This document shows positions 6,365 through 6,541 of a stretch of DNA of 6,541 nt, one piece after another (within the stretch, counting starts at the first letter, position 1; each line of letters starts with the position of its first letter). The DNA lies in NCBI GenBank assembly GCA_030624545.1, contig JAUXJX010000119.1:1-6541 (forward strand), given 5' to 3'. The notes under the pieces are model-generated. The model worked only from the letters and a program-made list of their open reading frames with translations, ran no database searches and was not told the origin of the DNA. The DNA comes from Bacteroidota bacterium (GTDB lineage Bacteria > Zhuqueibacterota > JdFR-76 > DREG01). The position numbers and the translations under genes were made by a program.

Positions 6365-6541
6365 TTAAGGCGAAGATCGCTTGCCTGATAATCCTCGTAC
6401 AATTCTGCCGGTGAAAGCGTAGCCGAAATGAAGCAAAAACCCAAAGATGACCAGGTCGAGGGGCGCCGCCCTTAAACCATGGATCGTATAAACAGGATCC
6501 AAAATAGAACGCGAAATCACCAACATAAACAGCCAGGCCAA
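6365..6541 (-). CDS. 3' end of a putative membrane protein gene (partial)
   Basis: The minus strand is open from the window edge to TAA at 6367-6365, giving the last 58 residues. They contain a hydrophobic start (LAWLFMLVIS, residues 1-10), a short polar segment with LDPVYTIHGLRAAP, and a second hydrophobic segment, LDLVIFGFLLHFGYAF (28-43). A basic tail (TGRIVRGLSGKRSSP) follows, likely cytoplasmic by the positive-inside rule. A strong intrinsic terminator about 70 bases downstream on the same strand supports a real gene. I do not recognise the family; the start and most of the protein may lie outside the window. It has the same direction as prkA but is separated from it by the terminator and about 600 bases. 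Confidence 0.55.
   Translation of the reverse strand: MAWLFMLVISRSILDPVYTIHGLRAAPLDLVIFGFLLHFGYAFTGRIVRGLSGKRSSP

Noticed and set aside
1..6541. CRISPR array, tRNA, rRNA, toxin-antitoxin or phage defence system
   Set aside because: No regularly spaced long repeats, no tRNA-like cloverleaf or rRNA segments noticed, and no defence-type proteins. The three full genes are all accounted for by the prkA–DUF444–spoVR operon.

Overview
The window holds a complete three-gene operon on the minus strand, prkA – yeaH/yhbH-type (DUF444) – spoVR, flanked by two cut-off genes and two fairly long non-coding stretches. The operon order, the AAA+ P-loop protein, the von Willebrand factor A (vWA) protein and the SpoVR protein together make the identification secure. 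This set is widespread in bacteria (yeaG-yeaH-ycgB in Escherichia coli; prkA, yhbH and spoVR in Bacillus) and is linked to stationary phase, nitrogen or nutrient stress, and sporulation in spore formers. Its biochemistry is only partly understood. It is a known system, not a new one.

Organism: a bacterium of moderate GC content using the standard code (TGA and TAA act as stops). The DUF444 protein resembles the Bacillus YhbH type more than E. coli YeaH. PrkA carries Cys pairs that I do not recall in E. coli YeaG. The short dispersed-type repeats in the intergenic DNA are of a kind I associate with environmental and candidate-phylum genomes. I cannot name the phylum.

Layout: 1-201 is the 3' end of a plus-strand gene, probably a SAM-dependent methyltransferase. 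202-651 is a convergent intergenic region packed with short inverted and direct repeats. 652-2163 is spoVR (minus, GTG start). 2164-2409 is a 246-base gap with a candidate promoter for spoVR, four TTGAAAT copies and a triple-heptamer repeat. 2410-3516 is the DUF444/vWA gene. 3559-5646 is prkA. 5647-6364 is about 700 bases without a convincing gene; it holds the prkA promoter region and, at 6264-6297, a good intrinsic terminator on the minus strand. 6365-6541 is the 3' end of a minus-strand gene for a membrane protein.

How the genes work together (inference from families): PrkA is an AAA+ ATPase, described as a Ser/Thr kinase and more recently as a protease-like protein. The vWA protein is a likely metal-dependent adaptor for it, as in MoxR/vWA pairs. 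SpoVR acts downstream, in cell-envelope or spore-coat/cortex related functions. The terminator before prkA, the 42-base prkA–DUF444 gap and the promoter-like gap before spoVR suggest one main transcript from upstream of prkA, plus a possible separate input to spoVR.

The most notable non-coding signal is a 24-base triple-heptamer element (CTYTGCG units spaced 9 then 8 bases) found twice, once on each side of spoVR, in the same orientation.
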